DNA of 64,000 bases from Enchytraeus crypticus (Eukaryota; Annelida; Clitellata; Enchytraeida; Enchytraeidae). Within the stretch, counting starts at the first letter, position 1; every line of letters starts with the position of its first letter. The position numbers and the translations under genes are program-made. Shown here piece by piece: positions 11,261 to 24,800 of this stretch. The notes beneath the pieces were generated by a model. The model did not search any database and was not told where the DNA came from. It saw only the letters and a program-made list of their open reading frames with translations. The stretch lies in contig CAJHZI010000559.1 of the NCBI GenBank assembly GCA_905160935.1, positions 172,441-236,440 of the forward strand, in the 5' to 3' direction.

Positions 11261-14200
11261 GGTTTAACGTCCGCTTCCTCATACAAGGATAATGTCAGGG
11301 ACGCTCCCCCCCCCCATCACATATCACTACAAATCTAAGTTTTACTAGTTTAGATATTAATTTAAATGTAATTGTTATTTAGCTTATGATTACTATCTCT
11401 TCTGTAAAGTAGTCTCGAAGACCGAGTTCAGCCAAGACACTGCTATATAAGTTTTCGTTGTTAATAATAATAATACAAATCGATTCACCCCAAACGATCT
11501 GAAAAAACCTATGCTGAAGAAAAAGAAAAGATCCTAAACGGTGCCGGTCCGGTGATTAAAAACACAGTGAGGCAAGGTGAAAAAAGTCTATGGTGGGAAG
11601 AGATGTGTTTTCAACCTACAACGAAAAGTGAAAGTAGTAGAATATGAACGAAGAGCAGGAGGCAGAGAGTTCCAAACAATGGGAAAGAAAATGAACGTCT
11701 ACCTAACGAAGTGAGAAAGTGACTGCTTTTTAAGCAGAGCAGAAACAGTAACAGTTTTAAATGTAGAAGGAAAATTCCTTGGGAAAGTGAAAGATTAACC
11801 AGATGGGTAATTGGAGGATGGAGGGCATCAATGCATGTTGTAAGTAGTTTAATTGGAATAGCATCTAGTGAGCAAACTGAGTCAGTAGAGCAGAGTATTA
11901 GATGACGGATTTCTTTAAGAGAAGCAGGTTTAAAATTGGACTGCAGAGGTGGAGTTGGCATAGAAGAATGTGCATGTGCAATAGCCTCAGAATTGGGTGG
12001 TATAGAAGAACTGAGTCAGGAAATCTTGTCCTCAAAAAAATTTAGAAAGTTGCTAGCAAGAGTAATTCTTAAAATAAGAACTCTTGGCGGAGGAGATCAT
12101 ATGATCAACTAACTTAAATTGTTTAACGTAGTTAGCCTGGATTGATCGTATGGTTTTGCATTTGAAGAGGATTTTTCTTATCTCTCCTATATTTAGATTC
12201 TAGTTTGGTGCGTAAGGATTTTTGTACAAGAATTTAATCGGAAATAAAGGGTTTCCTCGGAATGGAGCGACTAGAAATAGTTAAGAGAGGAGCGTGCTTG
12301 TCCAATAAAGACAAATGCACAGAGTGAAATTGTTGCGTAAAATTAGCAACAGTTGAGGTTGGATTGGAGTATAATGAAGAAGCCATAGTATCAACAGACA
12401 GTGAAGAAATATTGATGGAAGGGAATTTACGATAGCTTTTAATAGTTCTAATAGTTATCCTTGATAAACACCTAACCTTCCACGAATACATAACTAGAAC
12501 TTCACAAGCATGTTTCTTCCATATCCGTGGTCTTCGTCGAATACGTCCATATTTGTCACGTGAGATAGCTGCTACAATTGGTGCTGCTCTTGTGCAATCG
12601 AAATTGGACTACTGCAATTCCCTGTTTTTAAATCTCCCTGGCTGTGAGATTGATCGGTTGCAGATTGTTCAAAATTGTCTTGCGCGAGCAATTTTTTGTA
12701 GGTCCAAGTACTCACATGTTATGTCTATTTTAAAGTCTTTGCACTGGCTAAAGATTAAAGAACGTATCATTTACAAAAAAGCTTCGTTAATCTATAAGTC
12801 CATCACCATCCTTCTACAAACTTGTATGTCTCACTTGATTAAAGTGATGCCGCCTGCTGTTACTCGGTCTTCTAAGTAATTACTCTCGTGAGACCTAGCT
12901 TAGCTTCACGCTCTAAGCTATCTAATCGTTCTTTCCAGCATGCTGCACCGCAGATCTGGAATTCTCTTCCATCCAGTCTTCCGAAATCTTCATTTGAATC
13001 ACAGCGGCTTTGCCTTCCTATGAGCGTTTCCATAGGCAGTTGAAGACCTATCTTTTCCATCTCTTTTCCATCCAGTGTCCATGAGCAGCGAAATGCGCCT
13101 AGACCACCACCTTTTCTTTATCTCCCTTTACTTTGGACTGAATTTCTGGATTTTAGAATTTGCAGCGTTTTTGGACATTTTTGTGCTCTCCGGCTTGATT
13201 TTGTCTCAATAGAGCTCAATGTTGTCGTTGATGACTGTAGCACTCTAATTGTTGTTGTTGTCCTAGAAGCAAAGGAGTTAGTGATCACAGGAAATGTGCA
13301 GAAAATTACACTGTGATCTGACAATGACAACTCTGAGACTCCGAAGTCAATCAACTTAATGTTGTTACGGGTAATTAAAGAATCAAGGAAGTGAAGATAT
13401 GGGTAGGAGAAGAAATATGCTGCTTGAGGCCAAAAGCCTCAAGTGTAGTGAAGGGCTGAAGAATAGTGATGAATATGTGAGTCAATGTGTAGATTGAAAT
13501 CACTCATAAATATCAGATCAGACCGTAAAGAGAAAATAACCTCAAGAAGTGAGGAGAAATCAGAAAGGAAGTCAGGCTTGGAGAAGGAATGAGGTAGATG
13601 ACCTTATATACAGTCAAAAAGAGATATGATTTAGAAGCACAAGTAAGTCTAAGCTACATGTGCTCAAAAGATGGAAAAGATATGCTTTTAACGAGGGAAG
13701 CAGAAAAGCGGACTAAAAAATTGCAGAAATTCCACCCCCACGACCAGAAGAACGACCAATGTGCACAATAGAATAGCCAGGAGGAGTAAGAGAGTTAAGG
13801 ACTGGGGGTGGAATGTCAGAAGGTAACCATGATTCAGTTAGAAACAGAAGATCAATTGACTCATCAAGAATGTACTGTTGAATTAATTCAAGATTGTTTA
13901 TATTCTTTGTAACTGTAGTGGCAGATCGAACATTGAGTCAGTAAGTGGACAAGTTAGTAGAAGAAACAAGGCCAGGATTCAATTCAACATAGCCAGCAAG
14001 AATTAAGTGAAAGAGAGAATTAGATTTGAATGTCGTCTAGAAGTAAGATTAAGCGAAACAATATGAAAATAGGATTTTGAGAAACAGGGTAAAGGTAATG
14101 AATCAAGGCACTGGCATGCAGACGCATGAGCTATAGGTTGATAGGTCAAATTGCATGAAGAAGACGCATGATCAGTGAAATGGTTAGTCATGTGGGGAGT

Positions 14201-17200
14201 AGTGAGAGTTAAAACAAGATAAATGGACAGAAAGAGTAGTGAAAGCACATCATTGGCATGAAAAACTGGAAGGGATTTCTTTCTGTGGGTGAAGCAGAAA
14301 GAAATCAGCGAATTGAAGTAAAGCAAAATCAATGTACGAGATAAAAGTATTAAAGTTACCGGATGAAAAGCCTGATGAAAGCGTGAAAATTTTTAAACAA
14401 AAATAAAACAACTATTATTGTAAATCGAAAGAAAATAAGTATATACTGGAGTAGAGAAAGCTATAAGTAATATGATAGAATAAAATATAGTGGAAGAGGT
14501 TACATAAAATCTTTCTCTCTCTCTCTCTCTTAGTGCACTGCCTACTGGCAGGTCCTTGGTATATAACGCCTCCACTCTATCCTTCGCTTTCCTCTTCATG
14601 TCCACATATGAGTGGGTCTTTAAATCATCTAACATACCTAATCTTGGCCTGCCTCTTCCTCTTTTTCCTTCCATTCTACCTTCTATGACCTCTTTTAATA
14701 GACTTTCCCCCTTAGAATGTGTCCTGTCCAACTCTTCTTCCTATTTCTTAATACATATATCAGCTGTCTATCTGTACCAACTCTCACCAGAGCTTCCTCA
14801 TTTGTAACCTTTTGAGTCCAACTAATCCTCTTCATTCTTCTCCCAATCCGCATATCCAATGCCTCTAGTTTCCTAATATCTTCCTTCCTTAAGGTCCATG
14901 TTTTAACATCCACACAATAGCGTGGCCAAAGCAAGGTTTTCACTATCTTTATCTTTGTGTCTTTCTTTTGACTCTTTGTTTAAAGTTCTTTCCTATTACC
15001 GAAGGCCACTTTTGCTTGTGCAATCCTACTGCATATTTCAGTCTCCATTTCCCGTCATCGGTTGTAGTATTACCCAAATATTTGAAACTCCTTACCTGTT
15101 CCAATTTCGTACCATTTATTGTGATATTCACTTCACCTTTGTTATTGGACACTCATCACTATGGTCTTTTTGATGTTAATCTTCATGTCATATCTCAAAG
15201 CCATATCACTCAGCCTCTCCATTATCTTCTGCAGTCCAATCTCGCTGCCCGCTACCATTCCTTGGTCATCTGCAAATCGTACATCTTGTAACAATTTTCC
15301 TCCTACTTTTATTCCTTCTACCATGTCTTCCATAGCTTCCTCCATCATTGCGTCAGCGTAAATGTTCAACAGCAGAGGCGAAATACTACAACCTTATCTT
15401 ACTCAACGTCCTATTTCACCTTCTTCTGAGAAGAGCATAAAATAAAATATTTACATAAAATAAGATTAAATATTAAATTAAAACAATAACACTAAGTTGT
15501 TTGTATATAAATGCATCATCCTTTAGGCTCAGCTTAAGCTCTCCTTGTAATGCATTTTCCGTTTTAAAAATCTTTAGTTCATGCTTTAGTTAGTCCGCAA
15601 TGTTTTGCTCGTTACTTAGGTCAAACTTTTTAGGTCAACTTTTTCTGTTTGTAACTGTTCTTCGTTTTTATCCTTTTAATATATGTCGTTTCGTCTTGTA
15701 TGCAAATCCTACCTCTTTTTGATTGTCTACAGACCACCTTCTTTATCCAAGGTCAATTTCATTTCTGATTTTTCTTTGCTTCTTGAAGACATTGCCTCAT
15801 CACCCACTGATTTAATAATTATGTGTGATGTCAACATCCACCTAGACTCTGATGACTATTATTCTTCTTCTTTTTTAGCAAAACTTGATGCCTTTGATCT
15901 CAAACAACATATATCTTCCTCTACTCAACCTCTGGTCACAGTCTTGACCTTCTTATCACTCGAAACAACATGTCATTTCTTGATCATGGAATCTAAGAGC
16001 CTTCATTAACAGATCACAGTTAAATATTCTATAAATTGCCTGTGACTGTTAACGTACATCCTTCCAGAACACATAAAACTTACTCTCCTCTATTAACATT
16101 GATGCCTTCTCTGCTGATACTATGTCCCCTTCTTCGTATTCTAATTCGTCTTCAACTGTAGCCGTATATTCAGCTCAATTTAGCTTCTTACTTTCTTCTG
16201 TATTAGACAAACATGCCCCTCTCAAGACCATTCTTTGCAGCTCAAACCCTAGGAAAACATTCATTTCTGAACAATCCTTAAACAGAAAACTGAACGTTCC
16301 AGACTCGAAACTAAGTTCAGGAACGATCTGAAAAATCCACCTGAACTACGAAATCCAGACATTAAGTCCAAGTACCTCAAACAAAGAAAATTATTAAAGA
16401 AAATTATTAATTCTGCTAAAAGCTTGTACTATCAAAATCTAACCTCGCAGAATCAAAATTGCCCCAAGAAATTATGGGGAGCACTTGACTCTCTGCTTGA
16501 TCGCACAATTCCGAAGTCACTTCCCTCTACCACCTCATCATCTTCTCTTGCTACCTCTTTTCTCTGCTTTTTTAATGACAAAATTGTCAAACTCTATAGC
16601 TCTATACCCTCCAACTCCATTGACACCGACAACTCCATTTCTGTAAATATGCCTGAACCACCACTACTTTCTAGTTTTGAACCAGCTAAACCGGAAGAAA
16701 TACGCAATTTTATTCTTCGCTCTACCGACTCATCTTGCCGCCTTGATGTTATTCCTACACGATTACTGAAATCCTGTATTGATGTTTTAATTGCTCCTAT
16801 TACTTACCTAAGCAACCTCTCACTCTCAGAAGGTATCTTCCCGACCTCCTTCAAACAAGCAGCTGTATCTCCTTTGCTAAACAAGCCTTCTCTACCAAAA
16901 GATGATCTTTCCAGTTACCGTCCTATTTTCAATCTTAACTTCATCTCTAAACTTCTTGAAGAGGTAATTTGTACCCGTTTACGCACTCATCTTGATTCTT
17001 TCCCTTCTTTCTCTCATTATCAATCTGCCTATAGAAAACTCCATTCTACTGAAACCGCTCTTCTTTGTATACATAATGATCTTAGCTTGGCCATGAGTAG
17101 TAAACAGATTTATGCCTTGGTTCTTCTAGATCTCTCTACTGCATTTGGTACATTTGACCATGGCATAAATAAATAGGCTTAAATCTTGTTTTGGCATATA

Positions 17201-18640
17201 TGATTCTGCTTTTTTCCTTCTCACATCATACCTCTCATGTCGCACACAATCGGTTGTTATTGGTCAAAATCACTCTTCTGAACTACCCCTCCTACGCGGT
17301 GTTCCTCAAGGTTCCGTGTTAGGTCCATTGCTTTTCTCTTTATATATCACTCCTCCTAGCTACCTGCTTGCTCAGTTCTCCAGAAATTTTCATTTCTATG
17401 CAGACGACACACAACTGTATATTTCCTTTCTAAGCATGATTCCGATCAAAAACTAACTCATCTCTCATCCATTCTAGACAAGGTTTATTCCTGATTTTGT
17501 GCTAACCATCTTTCTGTTAATCCCTCCAAAATTGAATACCTTTTCATTGGCACTCCATTGCAAAGAAGTAAAATTACTAATAACTCTGTTAATTTTCAGA
17601 ATCTTGCTCTTTCACCATCTCGATCCGCTAAAAAAACCTTGGAGTCATATTTGATGAAAACCTTGACTTTAAATCCCATATCTCTTCTGTTTGTCGCGCT
17701 TCTTTCTTTCAGATTCGTCAGATTAGGCAAATACGTCCATCCCTTACTAGAAATTCAGCCACTATCCTTCCTAATTCTATAGATCATTCAAAGCTCGACT
17801 ACTGTAATTCATTATTACATGGGTTGCCTACTTCTATTCTCAATCGTTTGCAGTACGTCCAAAATTGCTTGCACATGTTGTTTGCAAGTCCTCTCGACTT
17901 CAATTTCGCTCTCTTTCTCTACTTCATAGTCTTCACTGGCTCCCTATTAATCAACGCATAAAGTATAAAATCGCTCTCCTAAGTTTCAAAACTCTGCAAT
18001 TTGGCAAGCCTTCTTACTTATCTGAAATTCTTCTTTCCTATCGTCCCTCACGTGCACGTCGTTCCACCGATGCCAATCTTCTCTCTGTTCCAAATATTCA
18101 CACGTCATTGGGCATACGTTCATTTCCTTACGCAGCAACCACAATCTGGAACTCTTTACCTGCTAATCTTCGCTCTTGTTTTTCTCTTTCAACATTTTCT
18201 AGCAAGCTTAAAACTTACCTTTTCCCACCATAGACATAATCAATCGACCTTGGCAATTTTTTGATCACCGGACTGGCTTTCATTTAGGACCTTACTTCTC
18301 CTCGGCACATTTCTTTTGCAGATTGGTCTGGCTGAATTGATCTGCAGTGATGTGTGCTGTTGGGGACGTACCTGACATCATTCCTGGATGAGGAAACGGA
18401 CATTAAACCTTTATTATTATTATTATTATTATTTACAATTTAATGCTATTTTCATTATTACTGTTTGTTATCTCACATTTTTCTACGATCATATGTTGCT
18501 TTGTTTCTGTGTTTCCGGTAGGCAGCTAGATAGAGCTCAATTGTGCTCTTTCTGACGGCCGTTTTATTTTTGTTCTGTCTCTTTGTATGCACTTTGTGTA
18601 CATGTATATTTTGATTCAGTTACAAATATATGATCATGGT

Positions 18641-18671
<31 letters not shown>

Positions 18672-18796
18672 CATGGTTGACTATATGCGCCTTTTAACAT
18701 TAAACGCTTACTTACCTAAAAATGTATGACTATTTATTAATTAAGTTATCATGTTCCAACTCTCAGACTTAAATTTTACTCTTGTCAACTCTTTCA

Positions 18797-18827
<31 letters not shown>

Positions 18828-21800
18828 TTCTCCATATCTCTTAAAACAAAAAGGCTTTTACGTACTTTCATGTATAGATGAAATGGAAGGCTGAGAATAG
18901 AATTGGATGGAAAAATTAGGTGATATGACGTACCGTTATGTGTTACACATGAAAGAAATAGTAATACGTGTATAAGACTTTGTTGAAGAGCGATAAGGAA
19001 ATGCGTCTACAAACAATTACATCATTGTACTTATATCGTGTAAGTTTCTGTTAATTAGCTTTACTTTGGATACACTTATAGACTCGAGCGGCTTTGAATC
19101 AGATATTTCTCTTGGCTAATTAGCTTCATTAATAACGTCCTCTTGTGCACTTATGTGTGGGCCAAAAGTCAAAGTGGCTCTGAAATCTTACTATGTCGTT
19201 ACTCATGGAAATCCTTGAATTGAAGGATCTACTCGTGTTTTGATGTAACTGGTATCTTATCATAAATTTTATGACAGGTCTAAAAGCAATCTTGTATACA
19301 TTGGCTTTAACTCTGTCTGGCATTCGGCGATCACAGAGAACGCCAGTGTCATTTCACTTAATGTACGTAGGGTCCTCACTTCATATAGACTGTCTTCTTG
19401 GTGTTCAGCCGCATTGCGTTAGCAGCTTAACCATACTTCCATTTCTGTGTTTGGAGTTTGAGCTATTGAAGACCATCTTCCGCCGGGATGCATCGTCTGC
19501 AAAGAGCAACGATAAATGATCACATGTTGAGCACATGTAGGTCACCTGCCACTGTGGCCACATTAGCTATTAACAGTAGTGGAAAGAAACTAAAGCCAGT
19601 TTCATGCAGTTACGATACTTCTATAATAAATTATTAATTTCTTTACATGTAGTTTATAATTGATATTTATAATTAATATGGTATAATCATAAATATTCGT
19701 TGTGTGTGTGTTGCTAGGATTATATCTATTGGACTGACTGGCAGACAAACTCTGTGTTGAAAAGAAACAAGTTTAGCAGATTAGTGACAACTAATATTAC
19801 CAAAGTTGCTCAGCTCCTGTCTTCTCCCACAGACATCAGAGTCTATCATGAACTAACTCAACCGATGTGTATGTTATTATATCCTCTCTCTCTCTCTTAG
19901 TGCACTGCCTACTGGCAGGTCCATGGTATATAACGCCTTCACTCTTCTCTGTCTTCCGCCTTCCTCTTCATTTCCACATATGAGTGGGTCTTTAAATCAT
20001 CTAACATACCTAATCTCGGCCTGTCCCTGCCTCTTTTTCCTTCCATTCTACCTTCTATGACCTCTTTTAATAGGCCTTCCCCCCTTAGAATGTGTCCTAT
20101 CCAACTCTTCTTCCTATTTCTTAATACATTTATGAACTGTCTATCTGTGCCAACTCTCTCTAAAACTTCCTAATTTGTAGCCTTTTGAGTCCAAAAAGTG
20201 CATTAAGTTATTATCATAACTTACATAAATTTATTTAATAAGATTCTCTCAATTCAATGTGAGCTTTATTTCATGTTTTTCGCCAGAATTGCATGTCGAG
20301 TAAAAATGTTAAAAATCTTGATTTTCATTTTCTAATATGACGTAATACGATCTATATGTTATACTTTGATGGTCTTATTTTATTTTTCTCTTATATATCT
20401 CGATCCAGTTTGGGGTGTGATTAAATTTGGTTTCTCAAAACATTGCTAAACCACAGCAAATCTAGTCTCGCTCTCTTCAAAGTGAAATCATATTTGCACG
20501 GCTATTGATCTAAGCAATATATAATTGAATTGAACTACTAAAGATTCTTTCATATTTGTACTCTATATTAGACAATCCTGTAATTTAAATTTTATTCTAT
20601 AATTATGTACAAAATGGTGTAGATAATTTGACATTAATACCAGTAACATAAAGGCATCTCCGTAATAATTGAATTTACATGTAGCTCCAAGCACGTTGCT
20701 ATCTTCGTGTACAAGTGTCCATGCGCCAGGATCTTATTTACAAGACTCGGTTTAGTCGATGTTAAATATGGAAGAGAATGTGCCTCGCAGGTACCACGTA
20801 CTGTTTAAAAGATGTCTATAGAAGCTAACAAGAGATCTAGCTCTTATTCGAACACGACATTAAATACTGGTTTATTACTTCCTTCACCTTCATGGAGCTC
20901 TTCTGGTTGTAGAGATTGATATTAAACTGATTGGCCCTTAAGCCACATATAATAAGAAATATTTCTAATAAAGGCCTAATAAACATCGAGAACAGTTACG
21001 AATTAGGCCTACTATTGAACTATTGGGATTATTATTTAATTGTTAATCTAAGCTGAATTATGTCACAGACTTAATTTCACTGCTACGTCTACAAATCTTT
21101 AGTACACACTACACTACTTGATTATTTTACCACTTTATAGTACTAAATCAATACTACATTGCTTAATTTATATTCATAAAAGAATATCCTAAACGCTAAC
21201 AAATAAAAATAGCCCAAATTGTACGCAAACGCCAGGAAAACGTGTATGGTGTGTTTGTTTGTTTTTCTGAGTTTTTTTCATAAGGTGAGAACAGCATAAA
21301 CTTCACCGCTCGCTGCATTGATTTTACGCCTACGGTGTATTTCGGACTCAAGCTTAGTTACATTTTGTCGCATCGCCCTGAAATTAGAGATATTGTGTCT
21401 TAACATTTTATATTTAAAGGTGTCATCTTTTTTCTTTAAATCCCAGTTTAACCGGTGTCGTGTTACAAATAGTCCTTCTGCAATCCTCTCTCTTCCACAC
21501 CATATCATCTGTCAATTTCCTATTTTTCATGGCCATCTAAATCACCGCATGCCCTGTCAGTTGTGGTTTACCTCTCTCTAGCTTAACATCCATCTCTTCC
21601 CTCCAATCTCTTTATTACGTCCTCATCTGCCTTTCTAAAATATAAAAAGTATCAAATTTAAGAAATATTAATAGATTCTGTGTGGCCTAGATGTTAACCT
21701 AACCCACAAAATATTAGAGGATATAACACTGATTCTTTGCGAAAGAAACTTAGAATATGGAAATGACGTTATTATATGCTTTGTAGACTTCGAGAAGGCC

Positions 21801-24800
21801 TTTGACAGGATTGATTGGATAACGATGATGAATATCTTAAAAAGAATAGGAATTGACTGGAGAGCTAGAAGACTAATTTTGAACTTGTACAAGAATCAAA
21901 GAGCAGTAATCAAAATCCAACAAGAATACTCAGAAGAAGGTGAAATAGGACGTGGAGTAAGACAAGGTTGTAGCATTTCGCCGCTGCTGTTTAACATTTG
22001 CGCTGAGGCAATGATGGATGAAGCCATGGAAGACATGGAAGAAGGAATAAAAGTAGGAGGGAATTTGTTACAAGATGTACGATTGGCAGATGACCAAGGA
22101 ATGGTAGCGGGCAGCGAGATTGGACTGCAGAAGATAATGGATAGGCTGAATGATACGGCTTTGAGATATGGCATGAAGATTAATACATAAAAGACCAAGG
22201 TTATGAGAGTATCCAATAATAAAGGTGAAGTGAATATCACAATAAATGGTACGAAATTGGAACAGGTAAGAAGTTTCAAATATTTGGGTCATACTATAAC
22301 CGATGACGGGAAGTGTGAGACGGAAATATGCAGTAGGATTGCACAAGCAAAAGCGGCTTTTGGTAGTGGAAAAGAACTATTAACAAAAAGTCTAAAGAAA
22401 GACACAAAGATAAAGATAATGAGAACTTTGGTTTGGACCACGCTATTGTATGGATGTGAAACATTGACCTTAAGGAAGGAAGATATTAGGAAACTGGAGG
22501 CATTGGAAATGTGGATTTGGAGAAGAATGGAGAGGATTAGCTGGACTCAAAAGGTTACAAATGAGGAATTCCTGGAGAGAGTTGGCACAGATAGACAGTT
22601 GATAAATGTATTAAGAAATAGGAAGAAGAGATGGATAGGACACATTCTAAGGGGGGAAGGTCCATTAAAAGAAGTCATAGAAGGTAGAATGGAAGGAAAA
22701 AGAGGCAGGGGCAGGCTGAGATTAGGTATGTTAGATGATTTAAAGACCCACTCATATGTGGAAATGAAGAGGAAGCCGGAAGACAGAGAAGATTAGAGGC
22801 GTTATGTACCATGGACCTGCCAGTAGGCAGTGCACTAAGAGAGAGATAACACTGGTATCTCTTAACGTTAAAACTATTGACAAATATTTCCGAAGGAATA
22901 TTGAATATAGCATTTCCTGTAATTAGTTTCAATGTGTAATCTTCATCCTCTATCCGATTCCATAACTCGATATCCGAGACATCATCAAACCTCTTCATAT
23001 AATCACAATTTTCAAAAATGTTTCTTTCGATGAATATCATGTTCGTTTTGGCATTGACTGGCTGTATATTCTTCCAGATGGATTGAGTTAGATGAAGGGA
23101 TCCTTTTCTAGGGAGCTCAAGAATGGAACCGTGCAGGGAATCGCAGGTGTGGCAGGGAGAAGCCTGATCGGCATAAGAATCGGTGGTTGCCTTGTCCGCC
23201 ACGTCAAGACGTACAGATACGTGGATTGGATCGATGGATAGTTCAAGGTTAGCAGTCATGCCTTGGTGATTTCCAGGGAAGGATGATGGTCTCTTTTTTC
23301 GATCTGCATAAGAGATATATCTACAGCCGGATCCGTCGACATGATTGCTGTGCAGCGCTTCTGATTATCTCAAGACTATATTTTGGAGGTCGTAGATCCG
23401 TGCCCGAACCCTCACACTTAAAGCCGAAGAAATTGCCAGGAAGAGGTAGAAGACCGGTGGAACGCCACCGTGTGAGGGCACCTAACCAAATTGAGCTCAT
23501 TCGTTGCTGATGAATGCTAGCGGTGTGCTGATCACCCGATTCTAGTCTCGTTCAGTTACGTGATTAACTATTCTGATTTGCTATTAATCCGTCAACCGTT
23601 TAATAGCAAAGGGAATATAAATATACATATTCGAGGCTATCATCAGTGATGCGACCAAGATATTTTTGCAAGACCGAGACCCTGACAATGAGTCTCAAGA
23701 CCAAGACATTGAGTCTCAAAATCGAGACATTGAGTCTCAAGACCTAGGCCAAGTCATTATGTCTCAAGATCAAGACTTTTATATCAAGACTAAATTTAAA
23801 AATATTCAAAATCACACCATTATACAGATCCATGGAAAGATACAGAGATATAAATAACAATGCATAGGCTAATGCAATATTTAGCAAAGTATTTATTATA
23901 TTACTCAACCGTCATTCAAGCATGCACTCAAAATGAAGTTTTATAGCAAATTTATCTTCTCCGGACGAGATAAATCCCCTGCCCCCCTTTACGTATCAAG
24001 AGGGGCAAGACAAGGCCCCCATTGACCCAGCCATAAGAATGTTAATATTTTCATTGTGTTCATGTCTATAGTGTGTGTAATTATGTACAGAATATAGGAG
24101 TATGAAAACGGTGTAAGTAAAAAATTTGATTGAATTTTGTCCCTCCCGGATAAAGCGTGGGCGTAGGATATGCAAAAATATTGAGACAGTGTCCAAAATA
24201 ATTTCGCCCCACACTTAAAAATTCCTGGATCCGCCTGAACTAAAGGATATAAATCAGTCAATTGTACTTGAAGAATTCAGAAAACAAATTCAATTAATTA
24301 ACAATTTAATCAATGTAAGAAAATAATGGAAAGTAAATTAAATAACCTAACAAGAGACAGTAAATGAAAACAAACTGGAAATATGCAAATATGCAGTAAT
24401 AAAGAATACAGGTAAACATATTTAAGGATTAAAAGAAAGTGCAGAAAAGCATTCAAATCACAATGTTGTGAGTGCATTAACTTCAATAAAACGAAATTCA
24501 GACATATATGTGAATTATAATAAAGAGTATAGGTAAACAGATTTTAGGATTTAAGAAAGTACAGAAAAATATTCAACTAACAATGTAGTGATGGAACTTC
24601 ACTTGATGGTTGCTGGAGGAGCCAGTGGCCATGTCGGTAAGATATTGGACCGCGGATCAGTATGTGTGGGGTTCAAATCCTTGTCTCGCCCGTCACAGAC
24701 ATAGCTTCCGAGTTAGGAAACTGACGTTAACATTAGCTTTACCAGCTTTTTTTCATAAAACCAAAAGCAAAATTCGATCAAGAATTCAAACAGAAACAAC

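Larger units (their letters stand above)
11215..14400 (-). mobile_element. L2-A LINE (CR1/L2-like), minus, with internal deletion and nested L2-B
   Basis: On the minus strand from 14400: an N-terminal frame (14332-14003), then an APE endonuclease (NVRSATTVTKNINNLEL, LLFLTESWLPSD, RSSGRGGGISAIF, LIFMSDFNLHIDS, GVSELSLSDHSVIFC). After a break by L2-B (12450-13262) it resumes with SINISSLSVDTMASSLY and LDKHAPLLTISSRSIPRK (12491-12234), then IRHLILCSTDSVCSLDAIP (11961). It then jumps to the last codons (LGRRSFSFP, equivalent to LGIRSFPYA), so the RT core is deleted. The 3' end is ATAATAATAAAGGTTTAACG at 11221-11270. Confidence 0.8.
15680..18436 (+). mobile_element. L2-A LINE, plus strand, most of the coding region
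   Basis: From the end of the endonuclease through the full RT to the 3' end. Order of frames: 15683-16009, 16122-16331, 16424-17176, then broken frames to 17865-18233. The 3' end reads GAAACGGACATTAAACC followed by (TTA)n at 18411-18432. The polarity is opposite to the copy at 11215-14400. Several frameshifts make it inactive. Confidence 0.85.
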
